64,000 nucleotides of DNA from contig PUXW01000019.1 in assembly GCA_009659925.1 (NCBI GenBank), forward strand, positions 62,001-126,000. The letters are read 5' to 3'. This document shows, one piece after another, positions 1-9,139 of the stretch (the first letter of the stretch is position 1; every line of letters begins with the position of its first letter). The notes under the pieces are model-generated. The model worked only from the letters and a program-made list of their open reading frames with translations. It ran no database searches and was not told the DNA's origin. A program made the translations under genes and the position numbers. The stretch is from Nitratiruptor sp. GTDB taxonomy: Bacteria; Campylobacterota; Campylobacteria; Campylobacterales; Nitratiruptoraceae.

Positions 1-588
1 TAAAACGGCGCTCCTTTTAGGTTCGACGGCCACAATACGCACCCCCCGCTGGCGCAAAGGGGCCCCAATGCCCATAATGCTCCCCCCTGTTCCAACCCCA
101 GCGACGAAGATGTCTACGGGGAGGGCTTGGAGGATCTCTTGGGCCGTTGTCTCCTGGTGGGTCCTGGGGTTGGCTGGGTTGGAGAATTGATCGAGCATGA
201 AGTAGCCTTGCTCCACCAATTCCCTGGCCTTGCGTACGGCTCCCGCCATCCCTTGGGCTCCAGGGGTGAGGATCACCTTGGCTCCCAGGAACTCCAGGAG
301 TTTGCGCCGCTCAATACTCATCGACTCGGGCATGGTAAGGGTGAGTTTCATCCCGAGGCTTGCCGCCACCATCGCTAGTCCAATTCCTGTATTGCCGCTG
401 GTTGGCTCGACGAGGGGGGTATCCTTGGTGATGCGCCCCGTCTCGAGAGCTTCCCGGATCATGCCATAGGCGATGCGATCCTTGATGCTCCCCCCCGGGT
501 TGAGGAATTCACACTTGGCCCAGATGGTCGGTTCGATCTGGAGGATCGGGGTGTTGCCGATGAGCTGGGTGATGGTGGTGGCGACCAT
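1..588 (-). CDS. cysK: Cysteine synthase, N-terminal part (cut by window edge)
   Basis: The frame runs off the left edge, leaving 196 N-terminal residues. This is a fold-type II PLP enzyme that makes cysteine from O-acetylserine and sulfide. Visible are ITQLIGNTP at the N terminus, the Schiff-base lysine in NPGGSIKDR (Lys36), the substrate loop PTSGNTG (62-68) and the phosphate loop GTGGSIMG close to the edge. The glycine-rich loop resembles CysK more than CysM, but the C-terminal third is missing, so this choice is tentative. The ATG is preceded by TAAGGAGG, whose first three bases are the stop codon of lnt, so the two genes form one transcription unit. The ORF track omits it because no stop lies in the window. 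Confidence 0.9.
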   Translation of the reverse strand, partial: MVATTITQLIGNTPILQIEPTIWAKCEFLNPGGSIKDRIAYGMIREALETGRITKDTPLVEPTSGNTGIGLAMVAASLGMKLTLTMPESMSIERRKLLEFLGAKVILTPGAQGMAGAVRKARELVEQGYFMLDQFSNPANPRTHQETTAQEILQALPVDIFVAGVGTGGSIMGIGAPLRQRGVRIVAVEPKRSAVL

Positions 589-597
589 GGAGCCTCC

Positions 598-1854
598 TTA
601 GTAGATAACCGCTGTCTTGGCGATGTTGGTAGCGTGGTAGACCCGTTTGTGGAAAATTGTAGCATAATATTTGATGAGCATCTGTTGAAGAGTTGGCTCA
701 ATGGAGGGGGTGAACCAGGCATTGTTGGAGATGGCGATGATGAAGGGGGGATCGGTCCGGTAGATGAGGGGGTGGGTGGCCTCGTAGCAGATGGCGTTGG
801 TGAAGGGAATCCCTTTGATGGTATAAGTGGCCGGTTTGCGGGCCGGGGTGTAGTCGCTACTGCCTGCGAAGAAGAGGCGGTTGATCCAGCGGGCTAGAGG
901 TTGGGGGAGGGGGATCGCCTCTCCAAAGGGGACTAGGACCACCTTGTCGAAGATGGAGAAGGTACCATCGTGAAAGAGGTAGGTGGAGTTGTAGTAGTGG
1001 CCATCCTTGAAGTGGAGGGCCCCGGTGACGATGGTGATCTGGGAGCTGAGCTCTTGGAGGCGTTGGAGGAGGGTGGGGCTTTGATCGAGGAAGAGGGGGA
1101 AGGCGCTCTCGGGTAGGACCACCACATCGAAGCCTTTCTCGATGGCCTTGGTGATGGCAGCCAAATTCTCTGCGATGATCTTGGGGCGTTGGGTGGGATC
1201 CCATTTGCGATCCTGGGAGAGTTTGGTAGTAACTAGATGGATACGCAGGGGCGGTGGCTGGACGGGGTTGGAGTGGGGTTGGAGGAGGGGAATGGCGATG
1301 GCAAGGAGCAGCAGTTTCCCCCAACGGGGGAGATGGATGGCCCCAGCACTCAGGAGGAGTAGGGCAAAGGAGCTCTTTTGAGGCTCTATGAGGCTTTGGG
1401 CCAGAAGCATGTCGGGCAGGAACCAGTTGAAACCGAAGGGGTGGATGGAGCCAACCAGGAGCCAGAAGAGCATCTTTCCTCCAAGGGCAAGCCATGGCCC
1501 TGGGAGGAGGGTTGCCAGTTTGTAGCCTAGGGCAAAGATGCCTCCGTAGATGAGGCCAATGGCCAGCAGGAGTAGGGGAGCCAGGGGGAGGAGGTCGTAG
1601 TAGCGCAGACTCAAGGCGATCCAGTGGAACCAGAGGAGCCCGGTGAAAAAGCCGCTCCAAAAGGCCTCTTTGGGGTCCAATCCAAGGAGGAGGGCAAAGG
1701 CGCTCCAGAGGATAATGGTATCAAGCCATGGGGTGGCAAGCTCCAGATGGTGGAGGAGGATAGGACTCCAAAGGAGCAGGGCGCTCACAAAGCCTTTTAT
1801 TAGCAAATTGATGCTAAAATAGGGCCTAAACTTCTGGAGCAAAGGATAGACCAT
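598..1854 (-). CDS. lnt: Apolipoprotein N-acyltransferase Lnt
   Basis: Inner-membrane enzyme that adds the third acyl chain to the N-terminal cysteine of lipoproteins. An N-terminal block of several membrane helices is followed by a periplasmic nitrilase-fold domain. The catalytic triad is visible as Glu in LPESAFP (about 249), Lys in FDKVVLVPFGE (about 304) and Cys in AICYEATHP (about 356). The protein stops soon after the nitrilase domain, as I recall for other Campylobacterota. The start is unclear: the ATG at 1854 overlaps the yajC start by two bases; a TTG at 1806 and a GTG at 1788 (with AAAAGG upstream) are alternatives. The longer track start at 1917 lies inside yajC and is rejected. 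It is divergent from yajC and followed directly by cysK. Confidence 0.88.
   Translation of the reverse strand: MVYPLLQKFRPYFSINLLIKGFVSALLLWSPILLHHLELATPWLDTIILWSAFALLLGLDPKEAFWSGFFTGLLWFHWIALSLRYYDLLPLAPLLLLAIGLIYGGIFALGYKLATLLPGPWLALGGKMLFWLLVGSIHPFGFNWFLPDMLLAQSLIEPQKSSFALLLLSAGAIHLPRWGKLLLLAIAIPLLQPHSNPVQPPPLRIHLVTTKLSQDRKWDPTQRPKIIAENLAAITKAIEKGFDVVVLPESAFPLFLDQSPTLLQRLQELSSQITIVTGALHFKDGHYYNSTYLFHDGTFSIFDKVVLVPFGEAIPLPQPLARWINRLFFAGSSDYTPARKPATYTIKGIPFTNAICYEATHPLIYRTDPPFIIAISNNAWFTPSIEPTLQQMLIKYYATIFHKRVYHATNIAKTAVIY
1812..1820 (+). promoter_or_regulatory. Extended -10 promoter of the yajC-secD-secF run
   Basis: TGCTAAAAT (TGn plus TAAAAT) lies 33 bases before the yajC ATG. No -35 box is evident, as is usual in Campylobacterota. 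If lnt starts at 1854 or 1806 this box overlaps or abuts its first codons. Confidence 0.5.
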
Positions 1855-2131
1855 GGAACAGCAGGGTGCAGCGAGCATTCTTGGATCCCTCTTCCCGTTG
1901 ATTCTCATCTTCGTCATCTTCTACTTCCTCATCATTCGCCCCCAGCAGCAGCAGCAGAAAAAGCATAAAGAGATGGTGGAGGGCCTCAAAAAGGGTGACA
2001 AGATCGTCACCGCTGGAGGTATTATAGCCGAAGTGGTCAAGAATGAGGAGGACTACATCAAGGCCAAGATCAACGACACCACGGAGGTCAAAATCGACAA
2101 GAACTTTATCGCCAAAAAGCTCGAAAGTTAA
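1853..2131 (+). CDS. yajC: Sec translocon accessory subunit YajC
   Basis: A 92-residue single-span inner-membrane protein that binds SecDF next to SecYEG. One hydrophobic helix (about residues 12-29, LFPLILIFVIFYFLIIRP) is followed by a charged cytoplasmic domain with the family pattern KKHKEMVEGLKKGDKIVTAGGI. Length is normal for the family. An AAAGGAT Shine-Dalgarno lies about six bases upstream. It is first in the run yajC-secD-secF, an order shared with many proteobacteria. Confidence 0.95.
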   Translation: MEQQGAASILGSLFPLILIFVIFYFLIIRPQQQQQKKHKEMVEGLKKGDKIVTAGGIIAEVVKNEEDYIKAKINDTTEVKIDKNFIAKKLES

Positions 2132-2134
2132 AGA

Positions 2135-3700
2135 ATGGGTCGCTGGCTCAACTACCGCTTCGTCATCTTTCTCCTGGTCTTCATCGCCGGAGTCGCTTTG
2201 AGCCTTCCCTCCCTCTTGGGATTCAAAGAGGGGCCCAAGATCACCCTTGGCCTCGATCTGCAAGGGGGACTGCACATGCTCCTTGGGGTCGATACCAAGA
2301 AGGCCATCGAATCCAAGGTCAAATCGATCGCTTCGGCCATCAAATACTTCGCCGAGGACAACGATATCCTCATCGACGAACTTCGCGTGGAGGGGACCCA
2401 GATCTCCTTCAAGCTCCTCGATCCCGATGATGCTCCTAAAATCGAGGAGTTCCTGGCCAAACACAAGGGGCTCGTCGTCGAGCGGGAGAGGGAGAGCTAT
2501 CGTATCACCCTCACCCCCCAGGAGATCCAGTCGGTCAAGGAGTATGCGATTCAACAAGCTGTCGATACGATCCGAAACCGGTTGGATCAGTATGGTTTGG
2601 CTGAGCCGACCGTAGCCAAGCAGGGAAAGGAGAAGATCCTCGTCGAGCTTCCTGGAATCAAGAGTCCCGAAGAGGAGCAGCGGGTGCGCCAGCTCATCGC
2701 CAAGGCGGCCCATCTCCAGCTTATGGCTGTCGACGAGGATCGCCAGGCTCGGGTCAACCGGATGAGTCCCGAGGAGGCGGCCCAGTATGGTGATGTGATC
2801 CTCGAAGATCGCCAGGGCCGAAAGTATCTCCTCAAAGAGATTCCCATCCTCGATGGCTCGATGATCACCGACGCCCGGGTCGCCTTCGACCAGAACAACC
2901 AGCCGGTCATCAACTTCACCCTCAACAGCGAGGGGGCCCGGATCTTTGGGGATTTTACGGCCAAGAATGTGGGGAAACGGCTGGCGGTGGTCCTGGACGA
3001 TGTGGTCTACTCAGCCCCGGTCATTCGAGAGCGCATTGGGGGTGGAAGTGGGCAAATCAGCGGGGGCTTCACGGTGGAAGAGGCCCACGATGTGGCTATC
3101 GCTTTGCGTAGCGGCGCCTTGCTGGCTCCAGTCTATATGGAAGAGAAGCGGAGTGTGGGGCCGAGTCTGGGAGCCGATAGTATCCGCTCCAGCTTCATTG
3201 CCTTGGTGAGCGGTTTCATCCTCGTCGTCCTCTTCATGGCCATCTATTACGGTATCGCCGGTATTATTGCCGATATAGCCCTGGTGGCCAACCTCTTCCT
3301 CATCATCGGGATCATGGCCCTCTTCGGGGCGACCCTCACCCTTCCTGGAATGGCGGGGATCGTTCTCACGGTGGGGATGGCAGTGGATGCCAACGTAATC
3401 ATCAACGAGCGCATCCGCGAACTCCTCCGCCAGGGGGTCTCTGTACGCAAGGCCATCGAACAGGGGTACAAAAATGCCATGAGCGCCATTTTGGACGCCA
3501 ATATCACCACCCTCATCGCCGCCATCGTTCTCTACGCCTACGGAACGGGGCCTATCAAGGGCTTTGCTTTGACCATTAGTATCGGTATCCTCGCCTCGAT
3601 GCTCACTGCTATCGTCGGAACCCATGGGATCTACGAAGCCCTCTTGCCCTCTATCGAGCGGGATCGTAACTTCGCCAAATGGTTTGGGATAAAGGTCTAG
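2135..3700 (+). CDS. secD: Protein translocase subunit SecD
   Basis: 521-residue inner-membrane protein that uses the proton gradient to complete protein export on the periplasmic side. It has one N-terminal helix, a large periplasmic P1 region starting after GLDLQGGLHMLLGVD, and five C-terminal helices from about residue 350. The motif GMAVDANVIINERIRE, with the membrane-embedded aspartate typical of RND-type SecD, is near residue 415. It starts three bases after yajC and ends one base before secF, so the three are co-transcribed. Confidence 0.97.
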   Translation: MGRWLNYRFVIFLLVFIAGVALSLPSLLGFKEGPKITLGLDLQGGLHMLLGVDTKKAIESKVKSIASAIKYFAEDNDILIDELRVEGTQISFKLLDPDDAPKIEEFLAKHKGLVVERERESYRITLTPQEIQSVKEYAIQQAVDTIRNRLDQYGLAEPTVAKQGKEKILVELPGIKSPEEEQRVRQLIAKAAHLQLMAVDEDRQARVNRMSPEEAAQYGDVILEDRQGRKYLLKEIPILDGSMITDARVAFDQNNQPVINFTLNSEGARIFGDFTAKNVGKRLAVVLDDVVYSAPVIRERIGGGSGQISGGFTVEEAHDVAIALRSGALLAPVYMEEKRSVGPSLGADSIRSSFIALVSGFILVVLFMAIYYGIAGIIADIALVANLFLIIGIMALFGATLTLPGMAGIVLTVGMAVDANVIINERIRELLRQGVSVRKAIEQGYKNAMSAILDANITTLIAAIVLYAYGTGPIKGFALTISIGILASMLTAIVGTHGIYEALLPSIERDRNFAKWFGIKV

Positions 3701-3701
3701 C

Positions 3702-4676
3702 ATGGAGTTTTTCAAAACGGAAAAGACCTACGACTTCATGGGGAAGGCCAAGATCTTCATGGCTATCTCCGCCCTTTTGGTCCTGGCCTCCTGGGCACTG
3801 CTTGCCTTCAAGGGACTCAACTTTGGAATCGACTTTGCTGGAGGGACAATTGTCCAGGTCCGCTACGACAAGCCGGTCGATATTGCCACCATTCGCAAGG
3901 CCCTGAAGCAGAGTGAGCTCTTCAAAGAGGCCAGTGTTACCTATTTTGGCAGCGATCGGGAGATCATCATCCGTCTCAAGACCTCGACCAAGAGCCTCGG
4001 GAAGGACATTGGGGATGAGGTTCGCCAGGTCCTCCAGGGTACGGGGAATTTCGAGATACGCCGGGTCGACATGGTGGGACCCAAAGTGGGAAGTGAGCTT
4101 CGGGAAAAGGGGATCAAGGCCACCATCATCGCTCTAGCGGCCATTCTCTTGTATGTGAGTTTCCGCTTCGAGTGGCGCTTCGCCCTGGCCAGTGTCCTTG
4201 CCCTGGTCCATGACGCCTCCATCGCCATGGGGGCCATCAGCCTCTTCAATATCCCGGTCAACCTCGACATCTTAGCGGCCATCTTAACCCTGCTTGGCTA
4301 CTCCCTCAACGATACCATCATCGTCTTCGATAGGATTCGAGAGGGAATCGTGGAAAACCTCAAACTCAACGATCTGGATCAGATCATCAACGATGCAATC
4401 ACCAAGACCCTCTCCCGGACGATGCTAACCTCTCTGACCACCTTCTTCGTGGTCTTCACCCTCTACCTCTTCGGAGGGGAGATCATCAAGGGCTTCAGCT
4501 TCACCCTGCTCGTTGGAATTATCGTCGGGACCTACAGCTCCATCTTCATCGCGGCGCCCATGCTCAAACTCCTCGGATTCAATCTGGCCGAATATCGGAA
4601 GAAGCTGGCTGAAAAGAGGAAGCGGGAGCAGGAGAAGGAGCGAATGCGGGCCATGTACGAACAGGGGGTGGTCTAG
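3702..4676 (+). CDS. secF: Protein translocase subunit SecF
   Basis: 324-residue partner of SecD. The N-terminal helix is followed by LNFGIDFAGGTIVQVRY, the standard SecF start of the periplasmic domain, and by helices carrying GYSLNDTIIVFDRIRE, the family signature with the coupling aspartate. The C-terminal tail is highly charged (KKLAEKRKREQEKERMRA), consistent with a cytoplasmic end. ATG follows the SecD stop by one base. Confidence 0.97.
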   Translation: MEFFKTEKTYDFMGKAKIFMAISALLVLASWALLAFKGLNFGIDFAGGTIVQVRYDKPVDIATIRKALKQSELFKEASVTYFGSDREIIIRLKTSTKSLGKDIGDEVRQVLQGTGNFEIRRVDMVGPKVGSELREKGIKATIIALAAILLYVSFRFEWRFALASVLALVHDASIAMGAISLFNIPVNLDILAAILTLLGYSLNDTIIVFDRIREGIVENLKLNDLDQIINDAITKTLSRTMLTSLTTFFVVFTLYLFGGEIIKGFSFTLLVGIIVGTYSSIFIAAPMLKLLGFNLAEYRKKLAEKRKREQEKERMRAMYEQGVV

Positions 4677-4922
4677 GTGTTCAGTGAGCGGATTCGGGAG
4701 AGGTTGGCGACCAAAAGGGAGATATTTTGGGCTCTTATACTCTTTCTGGTCGCTCTACTCAGCGGAATTGTTCTCAACCTCTACCAGGTTACTGCTCAAA
4801 AAGTTCCCCTCTACACCCTTCTCTTCAGCTTTGTAGGACTGCTCATAGGAGTCCGATTGGGATGGTATGCGGCCACTCTTTTGAGGGATCTTCAGGAGTT
4901 AGAGGAGGAGATCGAATGCTAG
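4677..4922 (+). CDS. Small two-helix membrane protein between secF and leuS
   Basis: 81 residues from a GTG that directly abuts the secF stop codon. A basic N terminus (SERIRERLATKREIFW) precedes two hydrophobic segments (about 17-35 and 45-65), then an acidic tail (RDLQELEEEIEC), suggesting both ends are cytoplasmic. I recall a small unknown membrane protein in this place in Helicobacter, so it is probably a conserved gene, but the function is not known to me. Its position suggests a link to the translocon or simply shared transcription. Product name is therefore descriptive only. Confidence 0.75.
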   Translation: MFSERIRERLATKREIFWALILFLVALLSGIVLNLYQVTAQKVPLYTLLFSFVGLLIGVRLGWYAATLLRDLQELEEEIEC

Positions 4923-5011
4923 AATATATTCTCATAGGAACTCTCTTTATGGGAGTTGTGGGGCTACTCGTCTATATCATCGAAACCCTTGGAAAAGCGG
5001 CGACAAAGTAA
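4916..5011 (+). CDS. 31-residue single-helix membrane peptide
   Basis: Too short for its own entry in the ORF track, where it appears only as the tail of 4727..5011. The ATG at 4916 overlaps the end of the preceding gene by seven bases and has a strong AGGAGGAG at good spacing. The product, MLEYILIGTLFMGVVGLL through KAATK, is one hydrophobic helix with a basic C terminus. leuS follows after 17 bases. The Shine-Dalgarno and coupling make translation likely; a role is unknown. Confidence 0.6.
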   Translation: MLEYILIGTLFMGVVGLLVYIIETLGKAATK

Positions 5012-5028
5012 TTGTAAGGAAATGAGAG

Positions 5029-7470
5029 ATGGACTACACCCCAAAAGAGATTGAGAAATATTGGCAGGAGCGCTGGGAGGAAGAGGGAGCCTTCGAGCCC
5101 TCCACCAAGTACGACGCTCCCAAAAAGTATATCTTGAGCATGTTTCCCTATCCCAGTGGCCAGATCCATATGGGCCATGTGCGCAACTATGCAATCGGAG
5201 ATGCCCTGGCCCGCTACTGGCGAAAGATGGGGTTCAATGTCCTCCACCCCATCGGATGGGACGCCTTCGGTATGCCTGCGGAGAACGCCGCCATCAAACG
5301 GGGGATTCACCCCAAGGAGTGGACCTACGCCAATATTGCCCAGATGCGCCAGGAGCTCAAGAGCCTTGGCTTCAGCTTCTCCAAAGAGCGGGAGTTTGCT
5401 ACCTGCGATCCCATCTACACCAAACATGAGCAGGCCTTCATCATCGACATGTGGGAGCGGGGCCTCCTCTACCGCAAGAAGGGGATGGTCAACTGGTGCC
5501 CCAAGGATCAGACTGTGCTGGCCAACGAACAGGTGGTGGAGGGGCGGTGTTGGCGGTGCGATAGCGAAGTGGTCCTGAAAGAGATGGACCAGTACTTCCT
5601 CAAGATCACCGACTACGCCCAGCGGCTCCTGGACGATCTCAAGCAGTTGGAGGAAGGGTGGCCCAAACAGGTCATCACAATGCAGCGCAACTGGATTGGC
5701 AGGAGCGAGGGCCTCAGCTTCCAACTCCCCCTCGATTCCGAGAGTCGGGAGAAGATCGGCGTTGATGGCTTCGAGGTCTTCACCACCCGCCCCGACACGA
5801 TCTATGGGGTCACCTATGCCGCCCTGGCCCCAGAGCACCCCATCGTCGCCAAGGTTCTAGAGGCGGGTATCCTTGACGAGGCCGATGCTGCCCGGGTTCG
5901 AGCCCTCTGCAACACTCCCGTTAGAGAGCGGATGCAGGCAGAAAAAGATGGGGTCTTCCTGGGCATCTACGCCATCCACCCCCTCACAGGAGAAAAGATC
6001 CCCATCTGGGTGGCCAACTTCGTCCTGGCAGAGTATGGAAGTGGAGCGGTCATGGCCGTCCCTGCCCACGATGAGCGGGATTTCGACTTTGCCAAGCGGT
6101 TTGGCCTCCCCATCAAATATGTGATCCGTCCCCCTGAAGGGGAGCTCGACACCTCCAAGGCCTACACCGAACCGGGGATTCTCTTTGAGAGTGGAGAGTT
6201 CAGCGGGCTTGAGAGTCAGGAGGCCAAGGAGAAGATTATCGACTACTTCGAGCAAAAGGGGCTGGGCAAGCGGAGCGTCAACTACAAACTCAAGGATTGG
6301 GGGGTAAGCCGCCAGCGCTACTGGGGCACACCCATCCCCCTCATCCACTGCCCCCGCTGTGGGATCGTGCCTGAAAAGAGGGAGAACCTTCCCGTCACCC
6401 TCCCCGACGATGTCCAGATTACAGGGGAGGGGAACCCCCTGGAGCACCACCCCACATGGAAAAAGACCACCTGTCCCCAGTGTGGCGGGGAGGCTCAGCG
6501 GGAGACCGACACTCTCGATACCTTCGTCGAGTCTAGCTGGTACTTCCTCCGCTATGCCACACCTCCTGAGTTCTGGGAGGAACTCCCCTTCCGGAAGGAA
6601 GATGTGGACTACTGGCTCCCCGTCGACCAGTACATCGGAGGGATCGAACATGCGGTCCTCCACCTCCTCTACTCCCGCTTCTTCACCAAGGTCCTCAAAG
6701 ATTTGGGCTACATCGACCTCAACGAACCCTTCCAGCGGCTTTTGACCCAGGGAATGGTCCTCAAAGATGGGGCCAAGATGAGCAAGAACAAGGGGAATGT
6801 GGTCAAACCCCAGGATATTATTGAGCGATATGGAGCCGACACGGCCCGCCTCTTCATTCTCTTCGCCGCCCCTCCCGCCAAGGAGCTGGCCTGGAGCGAC
6901 AGCGGTGTGGAAGGGGCCTACCGCTTCATCAAGCGGTTCTATGAACGCTCCTCGAAAGCGGTCGCTCTCCAGGAACTCCCCCGATTCAAAGAGCTCACCT
7001 CCAAAGAGCGGGCTGCCCGAAGGAAGGTCTACCAGGCCCTGGTCAAAGCCAAAGAGGTCTACGAGGAGACCTTCGCCTTCAATACCCTCATTGCCGCCGC
7101 CATGGAGGCCCTCAACGCCCTCAGTGCCCAAGACAACGAGCTGGTCTGGGCCGAGGGGTACTGGATCTTGACCAATATCCTCGAACCCATTATCCCCCAT
7201 GTGAGCTGGGAGATCGCCCAGCGGCTCTTCGATTTGAAGAACTTCGGGCCCATCGATGTCGATGAACAGGCTCTCGAAGCCGACCATGTGAAGATGGGGG
7301 TCATGGTCAACGGCAAGCGGCGCGGTGAGATCGAGGTTCCCAAGGAGGCCTCCAAGGAGGAGATCCTCGCCAAGGCCAAGGAGGCGGTAGCCAAGTGGCT
7401 GGAGGGCAAAGAGCTTGTCAAGGAGATTGTCGTTCCAGGGCGGGTGGTCAATCTCGTCGTCAAGGAGTAG
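5029..7470 (+). CDS. leuS: Leucyl-tRNA synthetase
   Basis: 813-residue class Ia synthetase charging tRNA-Leu with leucine. The HIGH motif appears as [13 protein letters not shown] (about 42-54) and KMSKS as KMSKNKGNV (about 583). The CP1 editing domain lies between them, including [14 protein letters not shown] and [10 protein letters not shown], and a zinc-ribbon-like segment has the cysteines of CPRCG and CPQCGG near 440 and 485. Length is normal for bacteria. AAGGAAATGAGAG supplies the ribosome site. A tRNA-Leu(CAG) gene is also in this window at 25.7 kb. Confidence 0.98.
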   Translation: MDYTPKEIEKYWQERWEEEGAFEPSTKYDAPKKYILSMFPYPSGQIHMGHVRNYAIGDALARYWRKMGFNVLHPIGWDAFGMPAENAAIKRGIHPKEWTYANIAQMRQELKSLGFSFSKEREFATCDPIYTKHEQAFIIDMWERGLLYRKKGMVNWCPKDQTVLANEQVVEGRCWRCDSEVVLKEMDQYFLKITDYAQRLLDDLKQLEEGWPKQVITMQRNWIGRSEGLSFQLPLDSESREKIGVDGFEVFTTRPDTIYGVTYAALAPEHPIVAKVLEAGILDEADAARVRALCNTPVRERMQAEKDGVFLGIYAIHPLTGEKIPIWVANFVLAEYGSGAVMAVPAHDERDFDFAKRFGLPIKYVIRPPEGELDTSKAYTEPGILFESGEFSGLESQEAKEKIIDYFEQKGLGKRSVNYKLKDWGVSRQRYWGTPIPLIHCPRCGIVPEKRENLPVTLPDDVQITGEGNPLEHHPTWKKTTCPQCGGEAQRETDTLDTFVESSWYFLRYATPPEFWEELPFRKEDVDYWLPVDQYIGGIEHAVLHLLYSRFFTKVLKDLGYIDLNEPFQRLLTQGMVLKDGAKMSKNKGNVVKPQDIIERYGADTARLFILFAAPPAKELAWSDSGVEGAYRFIKRFYERSSKAVALQELPRFKELTSKERAARRKVYQALVKAKEVYEETFAFNTLIAAAMEALNALSAQDNELVWAEGYWILTNILEPIIPHVSWEIAQRLFDLKNFGPIDVDEQALEADHVKMGVMVNGKRRGEIEVPKEASKEEILAKAKEAVAKWLEGKELVKEIVVPGRVVNLVVKE

Positions 7471-7472
7471 CT

Positions 7473-7973
7473 GTGGGGCGATTGGTAGGGATTGTGCTCC
7501 TGATTTTAGGGATGGCCGGGTGCGGGTACAAACCGATGCGCAGTTACACTGCCGATCTCTTGGGGCCTCGAATCTACACCAAAGTGACCATCTATTTGCG
7601 GGATCCGCAAAACAGTGTCCTCATCAAGGATGCCATCAACGCTGCCCTCTTGGAGCGCTTTGGGACCCGGATCACCCAAAATCCCAACCAGGCCGATGGA
7701 ACCATTGAGGTTGGGATCCGCTCCATCACCTTCACCCCCCTCGAATATGACCGGGATGGGTATGTCATCTACTACCGGGCCAAGACCCGTTTGGAGTTTC
7801 GCCTCGATCTCAATGGGCGAAGGCGCCAGATTGTAACCGAAGGGTTCTACGATTTTCCCATCGAGCCCAACTCAGTTATCACCGACTCCCTCCGCTTCGT
7901 CGCGATTCGAGAGAGTGCCGCCAAGGCGATTGATCGCTTCATTTCCCAACTGGCCATCATGGGAGCCTCTTGA
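7473..7973 (+). CDS. lptE: LPS-assembly lipoprotein LptE-like
   Basis: 166 residues from GTG at 7473, two bases after the leuS stop, with AAGGAG in the last leuS codons. The signal MGRLVGIVLLILGMAGC ends in a plausible lipobox with the acylated cysteine at 17. The rest matches the LptE/RlpB pattern of an outer-membrane lipoprotein that plugs the LptD barrel (RIYTKVTIYLRDPQNSVL, then LLERFGTRIT). LptE is poorly conserved, so the call leans on size, the signal and the leuS-lptE-folC order known in Campylobacterota. The track start at 7395 lies inside leuS. Confidence 0.8.
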   Translation: MGRLVGIVLLILGMAGCGYKPMRSYTADLLGPRIYTKVTIYLRDPQNSVLIKDAINAALLERFGTRITQNPNQADGTIEVGIRSITFTPLEYDRDGYVIYYRAKTRLEFRLDLNGRRRQIVTEGFYDFPIEPNSVITDSLRFVAIRESAAKAIDRFISQLAIMGAS

Positions 7974-9139
7974 AACTCGCCGATCTGCTTGCCCATAAAC
8001 CCCTCTTTTACACCACCTTCGATCCCCAGCGGATCTGGAGGGCCTATCGCCAGATCGAGGGGGCCCTTCGTCTCCCTCCCTTGGTCCACATCGTTGGGAC
8101 CAACGGGAAGGGTTCGACGGGGCGCTTCTTGGCTGGGGGGCTGCGAGAGGCCGGGTTGCGGGTGGGCCACTATACCTCCCCCCATATCTTCCGATTCAAC
8201 GAGCGTATCTGGATCGATGGCGCCGATGTAGAGGATAGCCAGCTGGAAGGGGCCCATCAGAGACTCCTCGCCCTCTTGCCCCGGGAGTTGGTGTGGGAGT
8301 TGAGCTATTTCGAGTACACCACCCTTCTGGCGATGGTTCTCTTTGAGGATGTGGAGATTGCCGTTGTGGAGGCTGGGCTTGGAGGGGAGTTCGACGCGAC
8401 AGCCCCTTTCCCCAAGGTGCTCACCCTCGTGACCACTATCGACTACGACCACCAAGCCTTCCTGGGCTCTTCCATCCAAGAGATTGCAACCACCAAACTC
8501 AATGCCATCCAGACCAGGGGCATTGTCGGAGAGCAGATCCACGATGAGGTGGTTCAGATCGCCAGGAACTATCCGGTCCAATTCCTCGATCAAGGGGCGA
8601 TCCAAGAGGGGAAGGAGTTGGCCCAGGGGGCGGGGCTTCCCCCATTTTTTGGGGCCAATCTCGCCCTCGCCTTGGAGGGAGCCAGGGTCCTTGGCACTCC
8701 CATCGATCCTCAAAAGGCCCTCGAATACCGGCTGCGAGGACGCATGGAGCGTCACGCCAATCTCCTCATCGATGTGGGCCACAATCCCCTTTCGGCCCGG
8801 GAGCTGGTAAAGCTCCTCCCTCCAGCTACCCATTTGGTCTACAACAGCTACGAGGACAAGCCCTATGACCAGATCCTCTCCATTCTCGCTCCCAAGTTGG
8901 CGATGGTAGAGATCCTCCCGATCCGAGGGGAAGAGCGAATCGTCCAACAGGAGCGGTTGGAGCGAACCATCGAGGCTTTGGGACTCCCCTGGCGCCCTTT
9001 TGAAGGGCTCCAGAAGGGGCGATTCTATTGCGTGTATGGAAGTTTTCGTGTTGTGGAGGAGTTTTTCAAAGGCTATGGGAGCGAAATTCTACGAGTACCT
9101 GCAAGAGCACAGACCCCAGATCCTCGTGGTCGAGGATGA
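7970..9139 (+). CDS. folC: Folylpolyglutamate / dihydrofolate synthase FolC
   Basis: 389-residue Mur-ligase-fold enzyme that adds glutamate to dihydropteroate and folates. The P loop is HIVGTNGKGSTGRFLAG (about 42-58), followed by the omega-loop TSPHIFRFNERI; VEAGLGGEFDATAP and TTIDYDHQAFLG are family motifs. Translation begins at TTG 7970, whose last bases are the stop of lptE. The C-terminal 21 codons overlap mfd by 65 bases in another frame, so the final residues are constrained by two proteins. Confidence 0.93.
   Translation: MKLADLLAHKPLFYTTFDPQRIWRAYRQIEGALRLPPLVHIVGTNGKGSTGRFLAGGLREAGLRVGHYTSPHIFRFNERIWIDGADVEDSQLEGAHQRLLALLPRELVWELSYFEYTTLLAMVLFEDVEIAVVEAGLGGEFDATAPFPKVLTLVTTIDYDHQAFLGSSIQEIATTKLNAIQTRGIVGEQIHDEVVQIARNYPVQFLDQGAIQEGKELAQGAGLPPFFGANLALALEGARVLGTPIDPQKALEYRLRGRMERHANLLIDVGHNPLSARELVKLLPPATHLVYNSYEDKPYDQILSILAPKLAMVEILPIRGEERIVQQERLERTIEALGLPWRPFEGLQKGRFYCVYGSFRVVEEFFKGYGSEILRVPARAQTPDPRGRG

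Noticed and set aside
857-1660. Long ORFs antisense to or out of frame with known genes (857..1660, 5857..7287, 10725..12026, 16659..17921, 19412..20878)
   Set aside because: They mirror strong genes in high-GC sequence (lnt, leuS, mfd, rho, ccoI), have low-complexity translations and lack ribosome sites.
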